From Roseomonas sp. (lineage in GTDB: Bacteria > Pseudomonadota > Alphaproteobacteria > Acetobacterales > Acetobacteraceae), in contig JADCFN010000008.1 in the NCBI GenBank assembly GCA_020249505.1, positions 1-64,000 on the forward strand: DNA of 64,000 nucleotides, given 5' to 3'. Numbering within the stretch: position 1 is the stretch's first letter; each line of letters opens with the position of its first letter. Both the position numbers and the translations under genes were made by a program. This document shows positions 53,891 to 61,504 of the stretch, piece by piece. Under the pieces are notes generated by a model. That model worked only from the letters and a program-made list of their open reading frames with translations, was not told the origin of the DNA and searched no databases.

Positions 53891-54385
53891 ATGCAAAAGC
53901 GCTCCATTGCGGAAATCCTGACCGGCTTGGTGGTGCTGGCCGTTGCGGCCAGCTTCCTTGGCTATGCTGTCACCAGCACGGGGCGCAGCTTTTCCGGGCC
54001 GGGCATGAACCTGACTGCCAAATTCGATCGCATCGATGGGTTGGGCCAGGGCGCCGATGTGCGCATTGCCGGCGTGAAGGTTGGGCAGGTGGTGGCGCAG
54101 CGGATTGACCCCGAAAGCTTCCTTGCGGTGCTGACACTCCGCGTTGATGCCGGTCTCAAGCTGCCGCATGACACCTCGGCCGAGATTTCGAGCGAAGGGC
54201 TGCTCGGCGGCAAATATGTCGCGCTGGTGCCGGGTGGCGATACACGGATTTTGCGTGAAGGCAGCGAGATCACCATGACGCAAAGTGCGATCAATCTGGA
54301 AAGCCTATTGGGGCGGTTCATCTTCTCGGCGGGTGAGAGCAATCAGCGCGGCAATCAGGAAAACGCGCCGGCCGCGCCGCGATGA
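53891..54385 (+). CDS. mlaD: MlaD lipid-transport protein
   Basis: Membrane-anchored MCE-domain protein of 164 residues that forms the hexameric hub of the Mla phospholipid transport system. An N-terminal helix (IAEILTGLVVLAVAASFLGYAV) precedes the MCE domain (MNLTAKFDRIDGLGQGADVRIAGVKVGQV ... ISSEGLLGGKYVALVPGGD). The partner genes mlaE, mlaF, mlaB and mlaC are not in the window. It is the first of three coupled genes (stops and starts overlap by four bases). Confidence 0.92.
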   Translation: MQKRSIAEILTGLVVLAVAASFLGYAVTSTGRSFSGPGMNLTAKFDRIDGLGQGADVRIAGVKVGQVVAQRIDPESFLAVLTLRVDAGLKLPHDTSAEISSEGLLGGKYVALVPGGDTRILREGSEITMTQSAINLESLLGRFIFSAGESNQRGNQENAPAAPR

Positions 54386-54606
54386 AGGCGCTGCCCAAGC
54401 CGCCTGCCGCCTGGCCTGGGGCGGATGGCAAGCCTGTGTCCTGCAATGAAAAGCTCAAGATGCTTGCGGAAAACCACACGGAAGCGGCGACGGTGCTGCG
54501 CGATGTGTTTGAAGATGCCGTGTTGATGGGCGTGGATGAAGCGGCGATGCGCGGGATTTTGCAGGAGATGATCGCAGCCTTGCCAAGCCCGAAGCGCGGC
54601 GCATGA
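54382..54606 (+). CDS. Small conserved-position protein, function unknown
   Basis: A 74-residue soluble protein: MKALPKPPAAWPGADGKPVS, then CNEKLKMLAENHTEAATVLRDVFEDAVLMGVDEAAMRGILQEMIAAL. It is mostly helical, acidic in the middle, with one Cys at 21. Start and stop overlap mlaD and the DUF2155 gene by four bases each, which strongly supports it as a real, coupled gene. I do not recognise a family. Confidence 0.75.
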   Translation: MKALPKPPAAWPGADGKPVSCNEKLKMLAENHTEAATVLRDVFEDAVLMGVDEAAMRGILQEMIAALPSPKRGA

Positions 54607-54962
54607 AACGGCTTTTCGGCTTGGCACTGCTTTGCCTGCCAAATCTGGCGCAGGCGCAGGAATGGGTGCCGCGGCAACAGGCGCGCATTCAGGCTTTGGA
54701 TAAGGTGACAGCGCGCGTGACCGTACTGGAAGGCCGCGTGGGGGAAAGCCTGCGCTTTGGGACTCTCAGCATCCGCATCGGTGCCTGCCATGCGCGCCCG
54801 CCGACCGAGGTGCCCGATTCCGCCGCCTGGTTTGAAATGACCGACAGCCGCGCCCCGCAGGGCAGCCCGCCCGCGTTTCGCGGCTGGATGTTCGCTGATG
54901 CGCCGGGCGTGAATATGCTTGAACACCCCGTTTATGATGTACGGATCTTGAGCTGTCGGTAG
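54603..54962 (+). CDS. DUF2155-family secreted protein
   Basis: A 119-residue protein with signal peptide MKRLFGLALLCLPNLAQAQ (cleavage near 19). The mature domain ARIQALDKVTARVTVLEGRVGES, IRIGACHARPPTEVPDSAAWFEM, GWMFADAPGVNMLEHPVYDVRILSC matches the DUF2155 family, which often sits near mlaD and complex I genes in alphaproteobacteria. Two cysteines (about 59 and the terminal CR) may form a disulfide. The role is unknown; an envelope lipid function is inferred from the operon. Confidence 0.87.
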   Translation: MKRLFGLALLCLPNLAQAQEWVPRQQARIQALDKVTARVTVLEGRVGESLRFGTLSIRIGACHARPPTEVPDSAAWFEMTDSRAPQGSPPAFRGWMFADAPGVNMLEHPVYDVRILSCR

Positions 54963-55023
54963 GCCGCCTTTCTGAAACCCGCTTGGCGCCTTATATGAGC
55001 GTTTGCTTTGGAAAGGCCTCGCC

Positions 55024-55899
55024 ATGTCCTCTGCCAGTATTCGCTCGTTTTTTGATGAGGCGACCAATACGGTCAGCTATCTGATCTTTGACCCCACGAC
55101 CCGCCAAGGCGCGGTAATTGATCCCGTGCTGGATTGGGACCATCGCAGCGGGGAAGCGGATACGCGTTCTGCGGACCAATTGATTGAAGCCGCCCGGCAG
55201 GAAGGGATCACGATTGCGCTGATTCTGGAAACCCATGCCCATGCGGATCATCTGACCGCGGCGCCCTATATCAAGCAGCGCTGCGGCGGGCAGATCGCGA
55301 TTGGCGAACACATCAAGGATGTGCAGCGCATCTTCCGCCCTGTCTTCGCGGCTGAGGATGTGAAGCCCGAAGGTGGCGATTTTGATCTTCTGCTGCGTGA
55401 TGGGGAACGCCTGAAACTTGGCGCCATGGAAATCGAGGTACTCCATACGCCGGGCCACACCCCGGCCTGTGTCTGTTATCGGATCGGCGATGATGTTTTC
55501 GTCGGCGATACGCTGTTCATGCATGATTACGGGACGGCACGCGCGGATTTTCCGGGTGGTGATGCCAGGGTGCTATTCCGTTCCATCAAGCGCCTGCTTG
55601 CGCTGCCGCCCGCAACCAGGCTTTGGATGTGCCATGATTATAAGGCGCCGGGGCGCGATGATTACGCCTGGCAAAGCACGGTGGCCGAACAGCGCGCGCA
55701 TAACCCGCATGTGAAGGATGGCGTGACCGAGGATGAATTTGTCGCTTTCCGCCAGGCACGTGATGCGAAGCTGGCGGCGCCCACGCTGCTGCTGCCCTCG
55801 ATCCAGGTGAATATTCGCGCCGGGCGCTTCCCGGAGGCTGAGAGCAATGGCGTGCGTTATTTGAAAATACCGGTGAAGGCGCGCGCCGGGCTCGCGTGA
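55024..55899 (+). CDS. MBL-fold metallohydrolase (persulfide-dioxygenase-like)
   Basis: Metallo-beta-lactamase-fold enzyme of 291 residues. The metal site is LETHAHADHLTAAPYI (HxHxDH), then HTPGHTPACVCYRIGD and FVGDTLFMHDYGTARADFPGGD, a signature of the ETHE1/Blh persulfide dioxygenase and rhodanese-linked group (GTARxDFPGGD). The ATG at 55024 has a GGAAAGG-type site; the frame upstream is intergenic. It may oxidise glutathione persulfide. Its end overlaps the open frame of the Bug protein gene. Confidence 0.88.
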   Translation: MSSASIRSFFDEATNTVSYLIFDPTTRQGAVIDPVLDWDHRSGEADTRSADQLIEAARQEGITIALILETHAHADHLTAAPYIKQRCGGQIAIGEHIKDVQRIFRPVFAAEDVKPEGGDFDLLLRDGERLKLGAMEIEVLHTPGHTPACVCYRIGDDVFVGDTLFMHDYGTARADFPGGDARVLFRSIKRLLALPPATRLWMCHDYKAPGRDDYAWQSTVAEQRAHNPHVKDGVTEDEFVAFRQARDAKLAAPTLLLPSIQVNIRAGRFPEAESNGVRYLKIPVKARAGLA

Positions 55900-55973
55900 A
55901 GCTTTGGCTTGCGGGGGCCTTCCCCTTTATGCTTGGTGGAAACGGTAAATTGATTGCTGGGAGAGCGACGCAG

Positions 55974-56966
55974 ATGATGAGACGGTTTTTCCTTGGTGCA
56001 TCCATGGGCTTTGCCTTGGCCGCACCGGCCATCGCCCAAGGCCTGCCCGATCGGCCAATCACGCTGGTGAGTGGCTTTGCCCCCGGCGGTTCGACTGACA
56101 TCACCGCGCGCCTGCTGGCGGAGCGCATGCAGGCGCATATGGGGGCCAATGCGCGCGTGGTGGTGGAAAACCGCCCCGGCGCTTCCGGGACTGTCGCGGC
56201 AGAGTGGCTGCGTCGGCAGCCCGCCGATGGCACGGTGCTGATGTTGAATGAGGCATCATCCCATGCGTTGATTCCCGCTGCCATGCAGGGTGGCACACGC
56301 TATGACCCGATTGCCGATTTCAGTCATATCGCCATTGCCGCCAATGGTCCCTTGATCCTGGTCTCGGCGCCGAATTTCCCCGCGGCTAACGCGGCTGAGG
56401 CAGTGGCGAAGCTGCGCGCCGGGCCGCAGGATAACATGCCCTATGCGTCATCCGGCGTGGGATCCATGCCGCATTTTGCGGCTGAGGCGGTGGCGGTATC
56501 CTTGCTGCTCGGCGGGAAGTTTTCGCATGTGCCGTATCGTTCCGGCGGGCTGATGGTGGAATCCATTGCGCGCGGCGAAACGGCCTGGGGTGTTGCCGTA
56601 CTGGCTTCCGCTGCCGCACAGGTGCGCGATAATCGCGTGCGCGGCATTGCGATTACGGGCCTTGAGCGCTTCCCGGCCTTCCCGGATATTCCGACGCTCG
56701 CAGAATCCGGCATGCCCGGTTTTGACATTGGCAATTGGTTCGCCGTGGTGGGGCCGCCGCGCATGCCGGAAGGGACCGTGACAGCGCTGAATCGTGCGAT
56801 CAATGCCGCGCTTGCTGATCCGCAATTGCGGGAACGCTTCCTGATTGCCGGGATTTCGCCCTGGACGCGGCCCAATACGCCCGCCGATGCGCGCGCCTTT
56901 TTTCAGGCAGAGCTTGCGAAGTTCAAGGGTGTTGTGGAACGCACCGGCGTGAAGATGGAGCAGTGA
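55974..56966 (+). CDS. Bug-family (TctC-like) periplasmic binding protein
   Basis: Solute-binding protein of 330 residues. A signal peptide (MMRRFFLGASMGFALAAPAIAQ, cleavage near 21) is followed by DRPITLVSGFAPGGSTDITARLLAERM, the first Bug motif, and the VVVENRPGASGTVAAEWL and YASSGVGSMPHFAAE motifs. The start at ATG 55974 has GGGAGAG nearby. It binds a carboxylate or related small acid. No TctAB membrane genes are adjacent, as is usual for this expanded family. Confidence 0.9.
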   Translation: MMRRFFLGASMGFALAAPAIAQGLPDRPITLVSGFAPGGSTDITARLLAERMQAHMGANARVVVENRPGASGTVAAEWLRRQPADGTVLMLNEASSHALIPAAMQGGTRYDPIADFSHIAIAANGPLILVSAPNFPAANAAEAVAKLRAGPQDNMPYASSGVGSMPHFAAEAVAVSLLLGGKFSHVPYRSGGLMVESIARGETAWGVAVLASAAAQVRDNRVRGIAITGLERFPAFPDIPTLAESGMPGFDIGNWFAVVGPPRMPEGTVTALNRAINAALADPQLRERFLIAGISPWTRPNTPADARAFFQAELAKFKGVVERTGVKMEQ

Positions 56967-56973
56967 GCATAAC

Positions 56974-57005
56974 GGGCGCCTGATGATCGTTCAGGCGCCC
57001 TTTTT
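56974..57005 (+). terminator. Terminator after the Bug protein gene
   Basis: Perfect 10-bp stem GGGCGCCTGA / TCAGGCGCCC (56974-56983 with 56991-57000), 7-base loop, then TTTTT. It separates the Bug gene from the convergent lactonase-like gene. Confidence 0.9.
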
Positions 57006-57008
57006 ATT

Positions 57009-57803
57009 TCAGTCCTTCGGCGGTAGATGGAGCGCCACCACTTCGCCCCCCTGCCCCGCCACTTCGGGAAAGCGCCGCCGCACATCCGGATCATGCCCCG
57101 GAATCACGCGGCTATCATCGCCACCCGCAAGCTTCTTTGCCGCGCGCCAGCCGGCTGCCATCGCCCCCAGATCGAAAATGATCGGGAACGGATTGCCGCT
57201 GAGCGCATTGGCGTAGAAATGCATGGCGTCGGACGCCAGCACCACCGGCCCACGCGCGGTTTGCACGCGCACCACCTGAAGCCCGTCCGAATGCCCGCCA
57301 ACGCGATGGACAGATACGCCCGGCGCCACTTCGCCATCGCCATCATGAAACACGACGCGATCCGCATAAAGCGCCTTCACCATGGCAACCACATGCGCGG
57401 CCTCAAAAGGCAGGCGAATGGCATGCACACACATGTGCCGGCCGGTTGCGAAGTGCATTTCGCGTTCCTGCAAATGGAATTTCGCACCTGGGAACATGCC
57501 AAGGGAGCCCGCGTGATCATAATGCAAATGCGTGATGATCACATCCGATACCTTGGCGGCATCCGTGCCCATGGCCTTCAGGCTATCGCGCACATTGCGC
57601 GCGATGGTGCGCCCACGGGCCGCGGCGGTTTCCTCATCAAAACCGGTATCAACCACAATTTCCCGCCCATCCGGCGCGCGCAGCAACCAGATGAAGTAAT
57701 CAAGCGGCATGGCTTCATGCGCATCGGGCACGGGCAACAGGAAATTCGTCTGCGCCGTGCGTTCATGCCGCCCGTAGCGGATGGCATAGGCTTCCCAATT
57801 CAT
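57009..57803 (-). CDS. MBL-fold N-acyl homoserine lactonase family protein
   Basis: Zinc hydrolase of 264 residues with the dinuclear site THLHYDHAGSLG (HxHxDH), a third His in VGGHSDGLQVV, D in VLASDAMHFY and PGHD near the end. The layout fits the AHL-lactonase family, but many members hydrolyse other lactones. It is the last gene of a three-gene operon: its start overlaps the dehydrogenase stop by four bases. A role in opening a lactone made by the dehydrogenase is more likely than quorum quenching. Confidence 0.85.
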   Translation of the reverse strand: MNWEAYAIRYGRHERTAQTNFLLPVPDAHEAMPLDYFIWLLRAPDGREIVVDTGFDEETAAARGRTIARNVRDSLKAMGTDAAKVSDVIITHLHYDHAGSLGMFPGAKFHLQEREMHFATGRHMCVHAIRLPFEAAHVVAMVKALYADRVVFHDGDGEVAPGVSVHRVGGHSDGLQVVRVQTARGPVVLASDAMHFYANALSGNPFPIIFDLGAMAAGWRAAKKLAGGDDSRVIPGHDPDVRRRFPEVAGQGGEVVALHLPPKD

Positions 57804-58711
57804 GATTCCTTGTTCCCCCCCAGCACAGTGCCGGTCATTTGTTCCAGCATTTTCGCAAGCGCGGTGTGATCAACCCCCGGCCCAAGCGATGTTGACGCCG
57901 CGAGCCACATTTCCCGACAAAGTGCCGAAAATGGCGCGGGCGTTGTGGTTTCACGCCCCACTTCAAGCGCGATGGACAGATCCTTCACCATCAGATCAAG
58001 CCCAAACCCAGCATCGAAGCGACGCGACAGCACATATTCCTTGAACTTCTTTTGCGTGGAATTGTTCATGCCGGATGAGGCATTCAACACATCCACCATC
58101 ATCGTCGGATCAAGCCCGAAGCGCTGGCCGATCAGTAGCGCCTCAACGCCAATCAGATAGCCGCCGGCCGAAACGAGATTATTCAGCGCCTTCATCGCCT
58201 GCCCGGCGCCGATATCGCCACAGCGATAGATGGATGTGCCCATCGCCTTCAGCACTGGCTCGGCACGATCAATCTCCGCCGCCGGACCGCCCACCATGAT
58301 GGCAAGCTGACCCGATTTGGCGCGCGGCACACCACCGGAGACCGGGCAATCAATCATCGCCACACCATGGCCTTCCAGCATCGCGGCGATCTCTCGCGTG
58401 CGGCCTGGCTGGCCGGATGTCATGTCAATCACCAGCATGCCAGGCTTGAGCGATGGCAGCATGGCTTCCACCGCTTCACCTACCTGCTTGCTGGTCGGCA
58501 CAATCATCACCACGCAATCGGCGCCGCTTGCGGCTTCCGCCGGCGTTGCAGCGGCTTTCGCGCCGGTTTCGGTCGCGAAGGATGCGGCGCGGCCTGGCAG
58601 CACATCACAAACCGTCACGTCAAAGCCGGCCTTCACCAGATTGGCCGCCATGGGCCATCCCATATTGCCGATGCCAGCGAAGGCGATGCGCTTCAATGCA
58701 GCCGACATCAC
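57800..58711 (-). CDS. NAD(P)-dependent oxidoreductase (beta-hydroxyacid dehydrogenase family)
   Basis: A 303-residue member of the 6-phosphogluconate/3-hydroxyisobutyrate dehydrogenase superfamily. The N-terminal dinucleotide motif is IAFAGIGNMGWPMAANLVKAGF. The substrate motif is DCPVSGGVPRAKSG, the catalytic Lys lies in GAGQAMKALNNLVSAGGY, and KDLSIALEVGRE is the cofactor motif. The start overlaps the CMD stop. Tartronate semialdehyde or another small hydroxyacid is a likely substrate; the exact one is not readable. Confidence 0.9.
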   Translation of the reverse strand: MMSAALKRIAFAGIGNMGWPMAANLVKAGFDVTVCDVLPGRAASFATETGAKAAATPAEAASGADCVVMIVPTSKQVGEAVEAMLPSLKPGMLVIDMTSGQPGRTREIAAMLEGHGVAMIDCPVSGGVPRAKSGQLAIMVGGPAAEIDRAEPVLKAMGTSIYRCGDIGAGQAMKALNNLVSAGGYLIGVEALLIGQRFGLDPTMMVDVLNASSGMNNSTQKKFKEYVLSRRFDAGFGLDLMVKDLSIALEVGRETTTPAPFSALCREMWLAASTSLGPGVDHTALAKMLEQMTGTVLGGNKES

Positions 58712-59106
58712 TTCTTCCCCGGAATGGCGCCTTCGGCGATCAGCACCTCATGCGCTGCCTTGAAGGCATCAAGCCCGGCGGGAATGCCGCAATAGGCAGT
58801 GGCATGCAGAAGCGTCGCCTTGATTTCATCCACCGTAATGCCGTTATTCAGCGCGCCTTTCACATGCAGCTTCACTTCCGGAATTTTGCCAAGCGCGGTC
58901 AGCATTGCCAGGTTCAGCAGCGAACGCGTCTTGCGGTCCAGCGTGGGATCGCCCCAGGCCCAGCCCCAGGCCCAGGCGGTCGTGGCGCGCTGGAAGGACA
59001 TCATGAATTCATCGGCCTTCGCCATGGACGAATCCACATATTCCGGGCCCAGCACCGCACGGCGGATGGGCAAACCCTTGTCGAATAGCGCCTGATCATC
59101 GGACAT
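58708..59106 (-). CDS. Carboxymuconolactone decarboxylase family protein
   Basis: A 132-residue all-helical protein of the CMD/AhpD superfamily: DKGLPIRRAVLGPEYVDSSMAKADEF, then WGDPTLDRKTRSLLNLAMLTALGKIPEVKLHVKGALNNGITVDEIKATLLHATAYCGIPAG. The TLLHATAYCGIP segment holds the conserved His and a single Cys, so it is of the PcaC type rather than the CxxC redox type. It leads the three-gene operon with the dehydrogenase and lactonase-like genes. Confidence 0.88.
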   Translation of the reverse strand: MSDDQALFDKGLPIRRAVLGPEYVDSSMAKADEFMMSFQRATTAWAWGWAWGDPTLDRKTRSLLNLAMLTALGKIPEVKLHVKGALNNGITVDEIKATLLHATAYCGIPAGLDAFKAAHEVLIAEGAIPGKK

Positions 59107-59186
59107 TCTTATGCTCCTTCATGGATTGGAAGGGGCAAGCTGGCGCGATGGCGCTGGGCGGTCAACCGGGGCAGGTTGCGCGTAAG

Positions 59187-59777
59187 CTATTCAGCCTTTT
59201 CCGGTTCATACCAGGGCCAGCGCTGCTTCACGACTGGGCTATCCGGCGCATAGGCAATGCAGGTGCCAATCAGCGCCGGCCTTACCTTTTTTTCATCCAC
59301 TGCCTCACCGGCGGCACGGCGGGCTTCGGCCTGTTCAAGTTCACGCTGGCGGCGCACGGGGTAGAGGGTTTGGAAGGCAACCGTACCCATCTGGCCAATC
59401 ACTTCACGCAAATGCGTGCAGCCATGAATGCCGCCGACGCGTTCATTCACCGCGCGCACAAAACCAGGCCCGATCTTGAGACCCGCGAGCCGCGCGAAAT
59501 TGGGTGCCGCAGCCGGGCAAACATCATAGGGTGTGAAATCGGATGCGGCTTCGCAGGACAGCACGTCAAAATCCTCATTGATGGTCATGCGGATCCACAT
59601 GCCATGCAACGCCTCACCGGGTTCAATCCAGCCGCGGCCTTCATTGTTGAAGCCGTAGCTTTTGGTGTCCACCAGATGGGCTTCGATATCGAAAAGCCCG
59701 TCCTTGCGCTGATAGCCGCGCAATTGGATGTCGCGCAGATGAAGCAGATTACGTTCGGCGGGGTTAGAAAGAGGCAT
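59187..59777 (-). CDS. DUF2889-family protein
   Basis: A 196-residue protein: HLRDIQLRGYQRKDGLFDIEAHLVDTKSY, MWIRMTINEDFDVLSCEA, then GGIHGCTHLREVIGQMGTVAFQTLYPVRR, typical of the DUF2889 family (function unknown, often near catabolic genes). The HGCTHL motif with Cys and His may bind metal. It reads from ATG 59777 with no close partner upstream; the CMD operon begins 80 bases downstream. Confidence 0.85.
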   Translation of the reverse strand: MPLSNPAERNLLHLRDIQLRGYQRKDGLFDIEAHLVDTKSYGFNNEGRGWIEPGEALHGMWIRMTINEDFDVLSCEAASDFTPYDVCPAAAPNFARLAGLKIGPGFVRAVNERVGGIHGCTHLREVIGQMGTVAFQTLYPVRRQRELEQAEARRAAGEAVDEKKVRPALIGTCIAYAPDSPVVKQRWPWYEPEKAE

Positions 59778-59842
59778 GATGTATGGTCCGGTTACGCTGC
59801 ACTGCGGCAGGTTATTGCCACGCGGCGCGCCGCAAGGCCAGA

Positions 59843-60664
59843 TCAGGCAGCAGCGAGGCGGATGGTGCCGTGCAGGGATTGACCATGCCCCAACAGTCGC
59901 ATGGGGGCGGCGGCGGCCAGTGCCGGGCGATTGGGCGCATCGGGCATGTGGCTGACGGGCTCCACGCAGATGATCGGCTGCGCTGCCGGGGCATAGACCT
60001 GCAGGCCCGCAGCGAAATCACCCGTGGCAGTGAGCGTGATGGTGCCGGCTGGCGTGGTGAGGCGCGCCACGCCATCCCAACCGGCGAAGAAATTATCGAG
60101 GCCGATCAGCGGAGCCTCAGCCGCCGCAATGCCGGTGCATGGCGTGAGGCTTTCCGGCAGGCCGCGTTCAGAATGATTGGCGCGTTGCGTGGCACTTAGA
60201 TGCAGGGAGGTCGCAGCACTACGGATGAACCAGGGATGCCAGCCCATGCCATAGGGTACGGGCGCGGCGCCTTCATGCCGCAGGGTCATTTCCATGAGCA
60301 GACCATCGGTATCAAGCGTTAAGACTAACTGCGCCGTGTAGTCGAAAGGGGCGAAGTTCACGCGCTGTTGCAAAACGGCGTGATCCGCCTTTGCGAAGAT
60401 CACCTCCCAGAGCAGATCGCGCGCTAGCCCGTGAATGGCGGTGCCTTCCGCGGTGCGATTGATTGGCATGGCGTGTCCGGCGATGCGCCCTGCATCCAGC
60501 CGATTGGCCCAGGGCAGCATCCAGAAGGCGCCGTAAGCGCCAGGATGGCGCGCGCCTTCAGGGGCTGGCACAAGAATGTCGTGGCCGCACCATTGCAGGC
60601 TTGCAAAAGCCGCGCCCTGTTCCGGGCAGATCAGCGCCTGCCAATCACCGCAGTACAGCTTCAT
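59843..60664 (-). CDS. Aldose 1-epimerase
   Basis: Mutarotase-family protein of 273 residues that interconverts sugar anomers. The catalytic His pair is visible in ANRLDAGRIAGHAMPINRTAEGTAIHGLARDLLW and in YGMGWHPWF; the acidic C-terminal Glu is in PIICVEPVSHMPDAPN. The ATG overlaps the uronate dehydrogenase stop by four bases, so it is the last gene of the uronate operon and probably prepares the anomer used by the dehydrogenase. Confidence 0.88.
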   Translation of the reverse strand: MKLYCGDWQALICPEQGAAFASLQWCGHDILVPAPEGARHPGAYGAFWMLPWANRLDAGRIAGHAMPINRTAEGTAIHGLARDLLWEVIFAKADHAVLQQRVNFAPFDYTAQLVLTLDTDGLLMEMTLRHEGAAPVPYGMGWHPWFIRSAATSLHLSATQRANHSERGLPESLTPCTGIAAAEAPLIGLDNFFAGWDGVARLTTPAGTITLTATGDFAAGLQVYAPAAQPIICVEPVSHMPDAPNRPALAAAAPMRLLGHGQSLHGTIRLAAA

Positions 60665-61500
60665 TCCGACGCGAAGTGATCCCGCGGAGAGGGCGCGCCG
60701 CGGGAATACTCAATCGCGGTATAGGCACCACCCTGATAGCGTTCGGAGACAGGATCGGCGGTGATGCCCTCGAGCTCCGCCCGCCAGGCTTCGGCATTGT
60801 CTTGAGGCACCCAGCCAATGCGCGCGCGATGATCCTCTCGCCAATAGCCGGTCGGGTTATTGGATTGACCCCAAATCACCGCATGGCCGGTTCTCTCCGC
60901 CAGCACACAGCATTCAATCAGCCGCGTGAGATCGGGATAGGACAACCAGGTGGAAAGCATGCGCCGATCCAAGGGCTTCGGCTGGCAGGAACCGATGCGG
61001 AGGTTGATATTCTCAACCCCATGCTTGTCCCAATACATCCGCCCCATCATCTCGCCATAGACTTTGGAAATGCCGTAATAGCCATCGGGGCGGAAGGCGC
61101 AATCCGCATCCAGCTTCGCATCATTGCCGCGCGGGCGTTCATGAAAGCCAATGGTGTGATTGGAACTGGCGAAGATCACCCGCGCGCCTTCGCGCCTTGC
61201 GGCCTCATACACATGATAAAGCCCGCGCAGATTGGGGCCGAGTATTTCCTCGAAAGGGCGCTCAACACTTACGCCACCGAAATGAAGAATGGCACCGCAG
61301 CCTTCCGCCTGACGGAGCAACGCCACACCATCATTCAAATCCGCCTGCACAAACCGCGCGTTTGGTGGCAGCGGATCAGGAAAGGGCGCAATATCCGTCA
61401 GGCGTAGCACCCAGCCAAACGCGCCTAGGCTTTGCGTGAGATGCCGGCCGAGCGCGCCGGAAGCGCCGGTCAGCAGTACGGGTTTGGTGGGCGCGGTCAT
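60661..61500 (-). CDS. udh: Uronate dehydrogenase-like epimerase-family enzyme
   Basis: NAD-dependent SDR-type enzyme of 279 residues, expected to oxidise galacturonate or glucuronate to the aldaro-lactone. Motifs are LLTGASGALGRHLTQSLG, FVQADLNDG, ILHFGGVSVERPFEEIL, SSNHTIGFHERPRG, YYGISKVYGEMMGRMY (YxxxK) and NLRIGSCQPKPLDRRMLSTWLS; the H-E-R-P and S-C-P/K-P stretches are characteristic of Udh. The ATG at 61500 follows the TRAP large-permease stop by four bases. Position inside a TRAP operon supports uronate catabolism. Confidence 0.88.
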   Translation of the reverse strand: MTAPTKPVLLTGASGALGRHLTQSLGAFGWVLRLTDIAPFPDPLPPNARFVQADLNDGVALLRQAEGCGAILHFGGVSVERPFEEILGPNLRGLYHVYEAARREGARVIFASSNHTIGFHERPRGNDAKLDADCAFRPDGYYGISKVYGEMMGRMYWDKHGVENINLRIGSCQPKPLDRRMLSTWLSYPDLTRLIECCVLAERTGHAVIWGQSNNPTGYWREDHRARIGWVPQDNAEAWRAELEGITADPVSERYQGGAYTAIEYSRGAPSPRDHFASE

Positions 61501-61504
61501 GCCA

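Noticed and set aside
57009-57803. Quorum-quenching lactonase
   Set aside because: The family name covers many lactone hydrolases; no acyl-homoserine lactone signalling genes are visible and the operon partners are metabolic.
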